Of a DNA stretch of 64,000 bases, positions 46,231 to 55,967 are shown in pieces. Where the stretch lies: the NCBI RefSeq assembly GCF_051903075.1, contig NZ_CP182423.1, forward strand, positions 248,001 through 312,000, written 5' to 3'. The stretch is from Embleya sp051903075. GTDB lineage: Bacteria > Actinomycetota > Actinomycetes > Streptomycetales > Streptomycetaceae. The position numbers and the translations under genes were made by a program. The notes below the pieces were generated by a model, which had not been told where the DNA came from, searched no databases, and saw only the letters and a list, made by a program, of their open reading frames with translations. How positions within the stretch are numbered: the stretch's first letter is position 1; each line of letters starts with the position of its first letter.

Positions 46231-46926
46231 ATGACACACGGCACGATCGGGGACGTGATGACGCGCGACGTCGTCACCGTCGGATCCGGCGCCCGCTTCC
46301 GTGACATCGCCCGGGTGCTGGAGACGTGGCAGGTCAGTGCGCTTCCCGTGGTGGACGACGCCCATCGGCTGCTCGGCATCGTCTCGGAGGCAGACCTGCT
46401 GCACGCGCGCGTCGCCAGCACCGCGACGTCGCGGACACGGCCGGACTCGGCACGGGAACACGAGGCATCACCACCCGACGAGGCGCTCACCGCCCGGGGG
46501 CTGATGACGGCGCCGGTGATCACCGTGGCAGCGACGTCGAGCACCCTGCGGGCGGCTCGGCTGATGGACCGCCACCACGTCAAGCGCCTGCCGGTGGTGG
46601 ACCGTTCCGGGCGGCTGGTGGGTATCGTCAGCCGCTGCGACCTGCTGGGCGCCCTCGTGCGGTCGGACGCGGAGATCCGCGCGGAGATCGAGCGCGAGAT
46701 CCTCGGCGAGGCGCCGTGCCTGGATCCCGGAACGATCGAGGTCGAGGTCCGCGACGCCGGCGTACATCTGACGGGCGAGGTCGACCACCCCACCCTCGTC
46801 GACGTCGTGGTGCGGGCTGTGCGCCGCCGTGGACGGCGTCGAAAAGGTCACCCACGAACTCACCCACGCCCGCGGTCCCGAACGCCCCTTCGGCACATCG
46901 ACGCGCGGATGTCTCGAAGGGTGGTA
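46231..46926 (+). pseudogene. CBS-pair plus BON domain protein, frameshifted
   Basis: ATG 46231 with GGGAGG upstream. Two CBS motifs (IGDVMTRDVVTVGSGARFRD ... LLGIVSEADLL; ARGLMTAPVITVAATSSTLR ... LVGIVSRCDLL) and the start of a BON domain (IEVEVRDAGVHLTGEVDH). Near 46822 the natural ending, VDGVEKVTHELTHARGPERP to a stop at 46926, moves to another frame. The original frame runs on to 48762 without meaning. Only the last 35 residues are affected, so partial function is possible. Confidence 0.8.
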
Positions 46927-47026
46927 AACCGAGAGCCCCGACGCGGAGCGGAACCACCGATGCCCACCGGGCCGTCGGCCGGCTCGGGGACACCGATGGG
47001 TGCGCGTCGGGGGCCGGTCTCAGGTC

Positions 47027-47128
47027 CGGTGTCCCTCGTTGCCCTGGTGCACCTCGGTCATGTACACCGCCGCCTGGACCCGGCGTTCGAGGCCGAGTTT
47101 GTTCAGGACCGCCTGGCCCGACTCGTTC
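47027..47128 (-). pseudogene. LuxR-type response regulator, C-terminal end
   Basis: AVLNKLGLERRVQAAVYMTE followed by a stop is the recognition-helix end of LuxR/NarL HTH domains (RVLxKLGLxxRVQAxVxA). The upstream part is replaced by the sensor-kinase fragment. Confidence 0.6.
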
Positions 47129-47623
47129 GGCTTCCCACCAGGTCACCCGCCCATCAACACCTTCGTCGGTGTGCCGATCCGCATCCGCGACACCGTCTTC
47201 GGCAACTCCTACCTCACCGAGAAACGCGGCGGCGCCGACTTCGACGAAGACGACGAGGCTGTCCTGCGCGCCCTCGCCGCCGCCGGCGTCGCGATCGACA
47301 ACGCACGCCTGTACGACGACGTCCGGCACCGCGAACGATGGTTGGCGGCGAGTTCGGACCCGACCCGCAGCCTGCTCTCCGGCGACACCCCCGCCGACGG
47401 GCTGCGCTCGTTCACCACGACCATTCGCGAGATGGCCGACGCCGACCTGGTGACCCTGGCTGTGCCGGTGGCCGGCAGCGACGACCTGGTGGTGGAGGCC
47501 GCGTCGGGTCCCCTCGCGGACCGCGTTCGCGGTCTGGTCGTTTCCGGCGAAAGCACCCTGATGGGCAAGGTGTTCGGCTCCGGCGAGGCGATCGTCTCGG
47601 CGCGCATGCCCAGGTGGGCGTAG
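47129..47623 (+). pseudogene. GAF-type sensor histidine kinase fragment (DevS-like)
   Basis: PPGHPPINTFVGVPIRIRDT VFGNSYLTEKRGGADF, DEAVLRALAAAGVAIDNARL and YDDVRHRERWLAASSDPTRS are the end of a DevS/DosS-type GAF domain and linker. A second GAF start follows (MADADLVTLAVPVAGSDDLV). Neither the first GAF part nor the kinase core is present. Confidence 0.75.
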
Positions 47624-48354
47624 GCGTGGACGAGGGTGGAGCAGTCGTCGAGACAGCGTTGGAGGGGATGCCCCGCCTGTGTGGCGTGGTGGTCGACGAA
47701 CAACGGCGGCAGGCACACCAGGTACGCGGGTTGGCCGATGTGCCGTGTGGTGTCCTCGGGGATCGATGCGCAGTCGATGGTGTCGGCGTTGGGGTCTGCC
47801 GGCGTGCGCGGCCCGTGCTTTCTCTTTCGGGTCCCTTACAACCCTACGCGGGTCCCTGTCCGGAGGATCAAGGGCACCTCAGTCGAGGCGCTGTGCCGCC
47901 TCGCGGGCTCACCCGTGTCTCGGCCTCTCGCGCTGTGGGCACTCGCGGACGCCGCGTGGAACGCGCGCGGTGCGCGAGCGGACGCGGGCATCGCGAACAC
48001 GCGTACACGTCTGGCGTCGAGTTCCGCGGTGCGTTCGGGGCTCGTGCCGTGCTCGGCCACGTGAGTGCGCATCCGGTCAACTCACGGGTCCAACGACCCA
48101 GGAGCGGTGCAGCGGATGGCACAGGGCATCGTCACGGTCGTGGTGCCGGCCCGCGTCGCGGGCGACTCGGGTGCGAAAGAGCGCGTCGCCGAGGGACGGC
48201 GTCTCGCGCACTGTCTCGTTCACGGGCGCGGTCGACTGCCCTCGGGCGATCGCGCGTGATCCTGCCGCGGAAATCGGTCCGCGGGGCCGCGAACGCTTTC
48301 GAGCAGGGTGCCTTGCTCCTGCCGGCCGCAGAGGTGACCACACGTGCGGGGAGG
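47624..48354. other. Unassigned region
   Basis: Minus strand near 47625-47720 reads VDHHATQAGHPLQRCLDDCS TLVHAYAHLG, a coherent fragment of an unknown protein. From 47840 to 48354 nothing is recognised. Confidence 0.3.
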
Positions 48355-48726
48355 CTACGTCTCTCGGGCGAAGGACGCGCAGTCGGGGCAGTCGTCGAGA
48401 TAGCGGTGCCGACACTCGACCGTGTGCGCCAGGAAGACGATCGCCTGTTGCCGGTGGGCGACCTCGGCTTCGAGTGCCGCGATCTTCCCCCGCACCACCT
48501 CCTGGGCCACCGCCTTCGTCGGGGCCATCGCGGCGAGGATCTCGGGCAGCGAGAGGCCGACACGCCGCAACTTCGACACGGTGCGCGCCTGCTCCACGGT
48601 CTGGTCGTCGTAGACACGGTAGCCGTGGCGGTCGCGGCGTACGGTGAGCGCGCCCACCTGCTCCCAGTGCCGCAACACGTGGGCCTCCACGCCGACCTGC
48701 GCGGCGGCTTCGCCGATCGTCATCAT
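48355..48726 (-). CDS. MerR-family transcriptional regulator
   Basis: 123 residues from ATG 48726 (GAAGG upstream). HTH MMTIGEAAAQVGVEAHVLRH WEQ, wing DRHGYRVYDDQTVEQARTVS, dimer helix KIAALEAEVAHRQQAIVFLA, and a C-terminal CRHRYLDDCPDC whose cysteines may sense metal or redox state. Divergent from the NmrA-like gene, with a MerR-type promoter between. Confidence 0.9.
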   Translation of the reverse strand: MMTIGEAAAQVGVEAHVLRHWEQVGALTVRRDRHGYRVYDDQTVEQARTVSKLRRVGLSLPEILAAMAPTKAVAQEVVRGKIAALEAEVAHRQQAIVFLAHTVECRHRYLDDCPDCASFARET

Positions 48727-48734
48727 CCCGTCGC

Positions 48735-48765
48735 TTGCCTTCGTGTCGACATGAACCCCTAGCGT
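48735..48765 (+). promoter_or_regulatory. MerR-type promoter and operator
   Basis: -35 TTGCCT (48735-48740) and -10 TAGCGT (48760-48765) are separated by 19 bases, the long spacer typical of MerR-activated promoters. A 16-base palindrome TTCGTGTCGACATGAA (48740-48755, one mismatched pair) fills the spacer. Transcription would start about at ATG 48773, giving a leaderless mRNA. Confidence 0.7.
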
Positions 48766-48772
48766 CTTGATC

Positions 48773-49669
48773 ATGCCCGACACCAGTGATTCCGCGTCCA
48801 CCCCCCGGCCATCGATCCTCGTCACCGGCGCGGCCGGCAATCTCGGCCGTGAGATCGTGGCCCGACTCGTCGCCCGCGGCGCGCGCGTGCGTGGTCTGCA
48901 GCGCCACCTGCCCGACCCGATCCCCGGCGTCGAGTGGGTGGCCGGCGACCTGACCGACCCCGCCTTCTTCCGCGCGACGCTCGTCGACATCGACGCCGTC
49001 CTCCTCGTATGGCCGCTGTTCGACGCCGCCCCCGCCCGCGCACCTGTCGCAGCGTTGGCTGCGGCCGGGCCTCGCGTGGTGTACCTGTCCTCGAACGCGA
49101 TCGACGACGAAGCCGACCGCCAGAGCGACCCCATCGTCCAGGTACACGCCGACATGGAGGCCCTGCTCTTTGGCGCCGGCCTGCGTCCCGTGGTCCTGCG
49201 CAGCGACACACTGGCCTCCAACGCCCGGGGCTGGGCCGGACAACTACGGGCGGGCGATGTGGTGTCGGGGCCCGATATCGCCCACACGGCCGTGGTCGAC
49301 GAACGCGACGTCGCCGACGCGGCCGCCGCCGTACTGCTCACCCACGCCGCCGATCAGGGGCCGTATGTTCTGACCGGGCCCGAAGTCCTCGGCCGTGCCG
49401 ACCAAGTCGCCCGCCTGGGCGCCGCGCTCGGGCGCGACCTGCGCTTCGAGGCCGTGCCCGCCGAGCTCGCGCGTTCCCGCATGCTCGCGGACGGCCGCCC
49501 CGGGTTTTTGGTGGAGGCCCTGATCGCGGCCTCGGTCCACCGTCCGGAGTCGAATCTCGTCACCGACGACGTCGAGCGCCTCACCGGTCACCCGGCCGGC
49601 ACCTTCGCGAAGTGGGCCGTCGACCACGCGTCCGAATTCACCGGTCCCGGAGTGAGTCGGCCCGAATAG
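48773..49669 (+). CDS. NmrA-like NAD(P)-binding protein
   Basis: 298 residues from ATG 48773. Rossmann motif ILVTGAAGNLGREIVARLVA, then VEWVAGDLTDPAFFRATLVD, PRVVYLSSNAIDDEADRQSD and HTAVVDERDVADAAAAVLLT, typical of atypical SDRs of the NmrA/YwnB group (reductase or redox sensor). Probably activated by the divergent MerR protein. Confidence 0.85.
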   Translation: MPDTSDSASTPRPSILVTGAAGNLGREIVARLVARGARVRGLQRHLPDPIPGVEWVAGDLTDPAFFRATLVDIDAVLLVWPLFDAAPARAPVAALAAAGPRVVYLSSNAIDDEADRQSDPIVQVHADMEALLFGAGLRPVVLRSDTLASNARGWAGQLRAGDVVSGPDIAHTAVVDERDVADAAAAVLLTHAADQGPYVLTGPEVLGRADQVARLGAALGRDLRFEAVPAELARSRMLADGRPGFLVEALIAASVHRPESNLVTDDVERLTGHPAGTFAKWAVDHASEFTGPGVSRPE

Positions 49670-50736
49670 TGGACCACGACTGCCCGGGCGCCGGGACAGC
49701 GTCAGGTGGCGGGTCCCGCGAACCCTCCGCGACCAAGCCCTCGCGACCCCGGCCGGGAATCGCGCCACACCCGGCCCTGCGCGTGGGAACCCACTCCCGC
49801 GCGGAAATCGGGCACACCGAATCGCAAGGCCGGTCGCGTCCGGAGCCGGGCTTCAGGCGGAGGGGTCCGCCCGGCCGTTCTCCCAGACGACCTCCAACTC
49901 GACGCGCGAACCGCCGGCCATCGTCGGTGTGTTCACACACGCAGTGGTACACCGCACCCACGTCCCAGTGCCCCCGGGTATCGGCGCCGTGGCGGTGGAC
50001 CGCGAGCGGGTTGGCTCGCAACCGGACCTCCTCGTCCCCCGTCTCGAAGATGTGATTTCCGGTCATGTGTTGGGTGCGGTCGAAGCGCCCCAGATCCCGA
50101 CGCACGAACTCCGCCACGTCGGGGGCCCGGACCTCGCCCGAAGGCAGCGACAACACACCATCCTGGATCAGATCTTTCAGTCCCGCAGCAAGGCGTGCCG
50201 GCAGTACGGGGACGCTCGCGGCCGGATTCGGGCCGGTCGCGAGGGACTTCGGCAACGGGACCGGCGTCTCGACGCCGCCACCGGCGCGGGGGCGGTCACG
50301 TCGGCCCAAGCCGCGACGGCCCTGCCATCTGCGGACGCCGCAGCCCGACTCGGCTCGCTGGACATCCGACCGCCGGAGCGCTGTCACATCGCGTGGCTCG
50401 GATCGAACTCCCATCGCCCGCCCCCTGCCACCGGCCGCGCCGGCGAGCACCGGAAATCCACGAGACCGCCGACCATCGCGCGAAGTCCCGCCGAGGCGAA
50501 GCCTATTCACGTGCACGCCCCAATCACCGCCTTCGCGCGAGCACGCGACACAGGCGGCGCCCGGTCCACCCCCGATCCGGATCGGAGACCGAGTCCGCGT
50601 CCGCGTCCGCGGTGAAACGGCAACCTCGTGCGCACAGTGCGACGCCGACGTCGGCCGCTGTCACGGTTCCCAGGCCACGACGTCGGCATCGCCGCAGCGA
50701 TCCTGCGCCCGCCGGGTGGTGTATCGAGGTGGCGGG
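49670..50736 (-). pseudogene. SnoaL/NTF2-like remnant within a gene-poor stretch
   Basis: Minus strand about 49846-50200 reads LSLPSGEVRAPDVAEFVRRD, LGRFDRTQHMTGNHIFETGD and GHWDVGAVYHCVCEHTDDGR RFAR, then shifts frame to VELEVVWENGRADPSA. This is the SnoaL-like fold of polyketide-cyclase-related proteins, with the N terminus missing. The rest of the stretch shows no gene. Confidence 0.55.
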
Positions 50737-51387
50737 TCAGTACGCCACGGTGAAGCGCCCACCGACGTGCTTGGGCCGCTCGATCTCGTCCACCAGTGCC
50801 ACCGCGTAGTCCTCTGTGGAGATCCGGCTCGCGCCGTCCGGGCCGATCAGCAGGTCCTCCAAGCCCTCGCGATACGCGCCGGTGCGCTTGCCCGGGGCGA
50901 TGGTGGCCGCCGGGGAGAGATTGGTCCACCGCACGTCGGTGACGGTGCGCAGGAACTCCAGCGCGTCGCCGTGAGCGTGCATGATGTGCAGCACGGACTC
51001 CGGCAGGCCCTGCGCGTCCCACACCTGCCTGCCGTCCGGGGTGCGCAGCGAGCCCGCGCCGCCCACGGTGATCAGCCGCGGCGCGGCCGAGCCCAGCGTG
51101 CGCAGACCCGCCACCAGCGCCTCGAAGGACGGCTCGATCAGCGCCTGGTGGCCCGGCCCGTCGCCTCCGCCGACCGCGCTGACGACCACATCCGCGCCCT
51201 TGGCGTGCTCGGCCACCGAGGTCGGGTCCAGCACGTCGCCTACGACCACCGTCGGCGACGGATGCCCGACCGTCAGTCTGGCGGGATCGCGGACCACGGC
51301 GGTGACCGTGTGGCCGCGGCGCAGAGCCTCGTCCAGTACGCGGGAGCCGATGGTGCCGGTGGCGCCGTACAGGGTGATGGTGCTCAT
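50737..51387 (-). CDS. NAD(P)-dependent oxidoreductase (atypical SDR)
   Basis: 216 residues from ATG 51387, with AAAGGACAGG upstream. MSTITLYGATGTIGSRVLDE (Rossmann), VVVGDVLDPTSVAEHAKGAD VVVSAVGG, APRLITVGGAGSLRTPDG and ISTEDYAVALVDEIERPKHV, as in the YwnB/BLVRB-like group. No regulator is adjacent. Confidence 0.88.
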   Translation of the reverse strand: MSTITLYGATGTIGSRVLDEALRRGHTVTAVVRDPARLTVGHPSPTVVVGDVLDPTSVAEHAKGADVVVSAVGGGDGPGHQALIEPSFEALVAGLRTLGSAAPRLITVGGAGSLRTPDGRQVWDAQGLPESVLHIMHAHGDALEFLRTVTDVRWTNLSPAATIAPGKRTGAYREGLEDLLIGPDGASRISTEDYAVALVDEIERPKHVGGRFTVAY

Positions 51388-52276
51388 CGTGACCTGTCCT
51401 TTCTGACATTTGCTGATGATTTGCGTTCCCCACCGACCATCCGTGGCACGGAGCCGTTGGGAAGTGGCGGACCGACGAAGGGGGTGAAAAAAGCATTGCG
51501 TGCACCCCCGTTCTCGCCCCTTCGCTGCCCGCCGGCGGGGCCGAGGAACCTCGTGGCGGTCACTCGTCGCCCGATCGGAGGGAACGTTGGGTCTCCCCAC
51601 GCTCGCTCGGGTCGAGTGCCCATGCTCGTTCTCGCCCGCCCGGAGAGAGTCCACCGGTCCGGTGGGGTGCCGCCGGCACGCAGCTGGGGCCGCGGGCGAA
51701 CAGGGACGGCGGTCTGCACCGGCGATGCCTGGGGTCGAAGCCTGCGGGGAAGGCCTCGAATCCGCGGCGGGCGACGTGTCGCGTGGGTCGCCATGGGACC
51801 GGCGAGCCGCACGTCGAGACCGCGTTCGCCGTGATCCGGCGGAGACCGGCCAGGTTCCGGGGTTGACCGCGACCGCACCCGGGAGCCGCCTCCTACGCGC
51901 GGGCGAGGTCTCGGATGTGGCCGAACGCGTCGAGAGGGCCGCCGGGTTGTCGCCATCGCCTCTGCCGTCCGGGTTCGCGGGGGCGACGCACGCCGCATCC
52001 CCGAACCGGTGAGGGGACTCGTCACGAGATGTTCACCCGATGCCCGATCCCGTCGGCGCGAAGAGCCGGTCACTCTGGATCGGTCGGCGTCTTCTTGCTC
52101 CGTACGTCCCATCCGCCGACAGGTCGGGGCGTTCGGCGCGAGGGGACCATCGTGATCCGTACGGCGGGAACAGCCCGCTCGATCGGGGTGGTTCGCCCCC
52201 TGGCGACCCGCCGATCGACGACCGCACGACGCGCGACCCAACTGCCCACGTCGCCCCCACCACCCGTGGAGCCCTC
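51388..52276. other. Long gene-free stretch
   Basis: Nearly 900 bases in which no frame on either strand resembles a known family. The end must contain the promoter of the endonuclease gene. The run GGTGAAAAAAGCATTG at 51486-51501 is unusually AT-rich for this DNA. Confidence 0.4.
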
Positions 52277-53080
52277 ATGCGTCTCGGACCGCCTGTCGGA
52301 ATCGCGCTGAGCGCGATGCTGATATCCCTCGTGACCCCCCTGACCGCCCAGGCCACCCCCAACGAATCACCGATCGAGCGGGGCGCGCCCGCCGCGGCCG
52401 ACTACTACGCGTCGGCGCTGGGCCTGACCGGGCCCGCGTTGAAGGCCGCCCTGCACACCATCATCAGTCGAGGTACCTCCGCCGTGAACTACGACGGAGT
52501 CTGGAACGCGTTGCGCGTAACCGACGAGGATCCCGCCGACTCCTCGCACGTGGTCGAGCTCTACACCGGTCGGTCGATCGCCAAGAGCCGGTCCGGAGGG
52601 GGCAGCGGCGATTGGAACCGCGAGCACGTATGGGCCAAGAGCCACGGCGACTTCGGAACCGCGACCGGCCCCGGCACCGACCTGCACCATTTGCGCGCGG
52701 AGGACGTGACCGTCAATGGCATCCGAGGCAACAAGGACTTCGACAACGGCGGTTCCCCGGTCACCGGTGCCCCCGGCAACCGCACCGACGGCGACTCGTT
52801 CGAACCGCGCGACGCCGTCAAGGGCGATGTCGCCCGCATGATCCTCTACATGGCGGTGCGCTGGGACGGCGGCGACGGCTTCCCCGACCTGGAGCCCAAC
52901 GATCGTGTGGGCAACGGATCCGCCCCGTCCATCGGCCGGATCACCGTACTCAAGGCCTGGAGCGCCCAGGACCCGCCCGACGCCTTCGAGCGACGTCGCA
53001 ACGACCTCATCCACCGGGACTACCAACACAACCGCAACCCCTTCGTCGACCACCCCGAGTGGGTCGAGGAGATCTGGTAG
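52277..53080 (+). CDS. Secreted endonuclease I family nuclease
   Basis: 267 residues from ATG 52277 with GTGGAG six bases upstream. Signal peptide (MRLGPPVGIALSAMLISLVT ... AQA). Endonuclease_1 core: VVELYTGRSIAKSRSGGGSG, NREHVWAKSHGDFG with catalytic His and Glu/Arg, TDLHHLRAEDVTVNGIRGNK with metal-site residues, and RRNDLIHRDYQHNRNPFVDH PEW. A non-specific extracellular DNase/RNase; nutrient scavenging is the usual role. Confidence 0.93.
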   Translation: MRLGPPVGIALSAMLISLVTPLTAQATPNESPIERGAPAAADYYASALGLTGPALKAALHTIISRGTSAVNYDGVWNALRVTDEDPADSSHVVELYTGRSIAKSRSGGGSGDWNREHVWAKSHGDFGTATGPGTDLHHLRAEDVTVNGIRGNKDFDNGGSPVTGAPGNRTDGDSFEPRDAVKGDVARMILYMAVRWDGGDGFPDLEPNDRVGNGSAPSIGRITVLKAWSAQDPPDAFERRRNDLIHRDYQHNRNPFVDHPEWVEEIW

Positions 53081-53131
53081 AACGCGAGCGCGCGGGAGGC
53101 GAGGGATGACGCGCCCTCGGATCATCGAGCC

Positions 53132-53169
53132 GTGGGGCGCCGTCGTGCGCGAGCGCGGCGGCGCCCCAC
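53132..53169 (+). terminator. Strong hairpin downstream of endonuclease
   Basis: Perfect 11-base stem GTGGGGCGCCG (53132-53142) and CGGCGCCCCAC (53159-53169), with a further TCG/CGA pairing inside the loop. About 50 bases after the endonuclease stop. Confidence 0.7.
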
Positions 53170-53463
53170 AGGTCCAGCGCGTCCGGTACCGGTGACGACG
53201 AGTTCGGCGTAGGAACCTTTCGTACCGGGCGCCCGCCACGACCCGGCGGCCGAGGAGGCCAGGTACGCCGTACTCGGCGAGACGTCGTACGCCGAACCCT
53301 CGGCCGGTGCCACGAGCGCCGAAGCCTCCGCTGCGGGGTCCGCCTCGGCCCGGACGCGTCCGCCCTCCAGGTCCGGGCGCGGCGGGTCCGCGAGCCGACG
53401 CTGGAAGTCCGCGGACGTCGCCCGCATCCGCTCCGTGATCCGTGCGTCCGAGTGTGGGGGTGG
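53170..53463 (-). other. Possible gene fragment
   Basis: Minus strand reads MRATSADFQRRLADPPRPDL EGGRVRAEADPAAEASALVA to AYLASSAAGSWRAPG, coherent but short and unassigned, ending in the terminator region. Confidence 0.3.
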
Positions 53464-54969
53464 TCAGTGAACGCAGATGTGGGGTGCCGCCGCACCTGCG
53501 GCGGGGGGCCTGCTCGCGGCGGCGGCACGCGCCACCTCGTCCAACAGGAGCCGGCGTTCCCGGCGGTCCACGTAGCGGCCCCCGACGAGGACGGAGTCGA
53601 TCCGCTGCGTGTTGCGGATGTCGGCGCGTGGGTCGGCGTCCAAAACCAGCAGGTCGGCGCGGTCGGCGGGCAGCGCGAGCATGCGGGCGGGCGCGGTGGT
53701 CGCGGCGGTCAGGACGTCCCGGTCGGGCACTCCCGCCTCGGAGAGCAGTTCCAGTTCGTGGTGCAGGGAGAAGCCGGGGACCGCGTAACCGGTACCGGTG
53801 TCGGTGCCTGCGATCAACTGCACACCGGCCCGGTGGAGTTCGCCGACCAGACGGAGCCGGTGCGCGTAGATCTCCCGGAGTTGGGCGATGTCGCGCGCGG
53901 TGCGACCGGCCGTCAGGGCGGCCCACGTGGGATTCCACTCGTCGGTCATCCAGGTGGGCAGGTAGCGAGTCTCCTCCGGGTCGACCGCAAGTTGGTCGGT
54001 GCGCTCCAGGCAGTGATGAACGGTCAGAGTCGGCACGACACACGTCCCGTTGGCGGCCAGCCGATCGAAAAGGGCCCGTGTACGACCGATGTCGAAGCTG
54101 CGAATCGCCTGCCATTCCAGCGGATGCACCTGCCGGAACCAACTCGCGTAGCGATCGAGGCTGGAACCGAGACCGGGATCGATGCGGATCCTCGCGATGG
54201 CCCGCCTGATCTCGTCTTCTCGGGAGGACGTGGCGAGCGTCAGCGCGTGGAGATGCTCGATGGACTGTTGCCCGGCATCACTCGCGCGCGCCATGGGCAC
54301 CACGTCCGGGCAGTGACCCGCGTAACGCAGTCCCTGGCGACGGGATTCGTCGGCGATCGCCTCGTACGCCTCGCGGTCCAGCCGGGAGTACACCTTGACG
54401 AAATCGGCGCCTTCGGCCTTCGCCTCGCGTACCGCGCGGCGTGCGGACAACGCGTCCGCGACCTCGACGACTCTGCCGACCTCGCCGGCCCAGATGGAGG
54501 GCCGCCCATCGATGATCGAACTCGCGATCACCCAGCGGGGGCCGAGGAGTCGGCCCGCGCGGACCTCGTCCCGCCATGCGTGGTGCACGGGCTTGCCCCA
54601 CATCTCGCGAACCGCGGTCACGCCGGTGAGCGGGAACAGGGGTGGTATCACGCTCTCGGGCCCGTCGTTGTGCACATGGGCCTCGACGAGGCCGCCCGGG
54701 ACGACGTACTTGCCGGTCAGGTCGTAGGTCGTCGTCCCGCGCGGGATCTCGATCTCGGCCGAACGGCCGGTGCGGACGATGCGGCCGTCCCGGACGAGGA
54801 CGGTTCGGTCGGGGCCCACACCGAGGATGGTGGCGTGGACGAGGGCGATGGTGCCGCCGGGGGGCCGACCGGAATCGGCCTCCGTGGCCGCTGCGGCCGG
54901 GACGGCGGGCAGGAACGCGGCGCCGGTCACGGCGGCCGAGGCGGCGAGTGTCTCGCGTCGAGTGGGCAT
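53464..54969 (-). CDS. Tat-exported amidohydrolase-family protein
   Basis: 501 residues from ATG 54969. Twin-arginine signal (TRRETLAASAAVTGAAFLPA). Metal-dependent hydrolase core: GLVEAHVHNDG (HxH), DFVKVYSRLDREA (bridging Lys), GLRYAGHCPDVV, QSIEHLHAL and QLIAGTDTGTGYAVPG (Asp). It resembles imidazolonepropionase-like/prolidase-like amidohydrolases acting outside the cell. Substrate unknown. Confidence 0.88.
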   Translation of the reverse strand: MPTRRETLAASAAVTGAAFLPAVPAAAATEADSGRPPGGTIALVHATILGVGPDRTVLVRDGRIVRTGRSAEIEIPRGTTTYDLTGKYVVPGGLVEAHVHNDGPESVIPPLFPLTGVTAVREMWGKPVHHAWRDEVRAGRLLGPRWVIASSIIDGRPSIWAGEVGRVVEVADALSARRAVREAKAEGADFVKVYSRLDREAYEAIADESRRQGLRYAGHCPDVVPMARASDAGQQSIEHLHALTLATSSREDEIRRAIARIRIDPGLGSSLDRYASWFRQVHPLEWQAIRSFDIGRTRALFDRLAANGTCVVPTLTVHHCLERTDQLAVDPEETRYLPTWMTDEWNPTWAALTAGRTARDIAQLREIYAHRLRLVGELHRAGVQLIAGTDTGTGYAVPGFSLHHELELLSEAGVPDRDVLTAATTAPARMLALPADRADLLVLDADPRADIRNTQRIDSVLVGGRYVDRRERRLLLDEVARAAAASRPPAAGAAAPHICVH

Positions 54970-55669
54970 GACAACACACTGGTACGAGGTGATCCCTTCG
55001 ACCATGGCGCCAGGTGGAGGATGGGGGTGGGGACCGCCCCACCCCCGGGGACGAAGGCGACCCCGTCCGGACAACGCGTCGACGGACGGCTTCCGGCACG
55101 GCCGAACGAATGATCGAGCGTGGACCTCGGGTCGGTGGCCGCGCCCGTTGCGTTCGCCTACCGCCCTGGTCGAGGCCGAACGGGATCCGCCCCGGCATCG
55201 CCGAGCACATCACTGCCCTGCCCGGCGTCGGCGTGCTCCCGCGCGACCAGTGTGGTCAGTGGCCTCGGTCGACTCACGGCCAAACGCGGCGAACGCCTCG
55301 CCCCGGCGCTTGACCTCGCTGAACCCGCGCGGGGCGAGCGCCCGGGGCACCAGGCGGTTCCCGACCGTTCGACGTCGACGAAGCGCCGGCCGGGCTTCGG
55401 TGGATGTGCCGCACGTGCCGTGCGGGGCGTGCGCCGTGTTGTTCGGCACGGAGCGGTGTGAAGGAAGTGGCCAAGCATCGTCGTGCGCCGCTTCGGTCGC
55501 CTGTGCGCCCATCATGCGTTCGTGCGCCCTGTGCTCGGCGCCTTCCGTGTTGCTTTTCTTGGAAGGCGGTCGACTCCCGGTCGATCTCGTTGTGCGGAAA
55601 CACATTCCGGGAGTGGCCGCGATCCGGCCGCCCCCTCTTGCGTGGTGACGGGCAAATGCGAGGTGGAAG
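54970..55669. other. Gene-free stretch before the biosynthetic cluster
   Basis: 700 bases without a recognisable gene. It marks the likely left border of the cluster that starts with the DUF5988 gene. Confidence 0.4.
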
Positions 55670-55906
55670 ATGGACAGTGACGCTGTTCCGACGTATTCGG
55701 ACAACGAGATTCGAGTGGCTCTGACGGGTGGGATTCCCGAGCTGCCGGGGGTGCTTGTGGTGACCGGACCCGGCCTACCGGAAAAGGTTTCCGTAGCCTT
55801 CCGAAACGGCCGTGAGCACTACGAATACACCGGCGGCGTGGTGGAACTGGAAGGCGCGAGCCTGCCGCTCTTCCGGTGGAGCTACTCCACGCGGATCGCC
55901 GAATAG
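55670..55906 (+). CDS. DUF5988-family small protein
   Basis: 78 residues from ATG 55670, preceded by GAGGTGG. VALTGGIPELPGVLVVTG, KVSVAFRNGREHYEYTGGVV and the end LPLFRWSYSTRIAE fit the DUF5988 pattern (LPxFxWxxRTxIAE). These proteins recur in actinomycete polyketide and peptide clusters without a known function. A strong terminator follows, so it is its own transcription unit. Confidence 0.7.
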   Translation: MDSDAVPTYSDNEIRVALTGGIPELPGVLVVTGPGLPEKVSVAFRNGREHYEYTGGVVELEGASLPLFRWSYSTRIAE

Positions 55907-55933
55907 CCGTACACCGATCGGCGGTTCATCGGC

Positions 55934-55967
55934 CCGGGGCGCCGGCTCGTGCGAGCCGGCGCCCCGG
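55934..55967 (+). terminator. Very strong hairpin after DUF5988 gene
   Basis: A 16-base perfect stem centred on a two-base loop: CCGGGGCGCCGGCTCG, TG, then its complement. It begins 28 bases after the stop. No T-run, as usual for actinomycete terminators. Confidence 0.8.

Noticed and set aside
46231..48762. Single open frame of 843 codons on the plus strand
   Set aside because: Only the first 200 residues (CBS pair and BON start) are protein-like. The rest is Arg/Gly/Pro-rich noise after a frameshift and runs antisense to the MerR gene.
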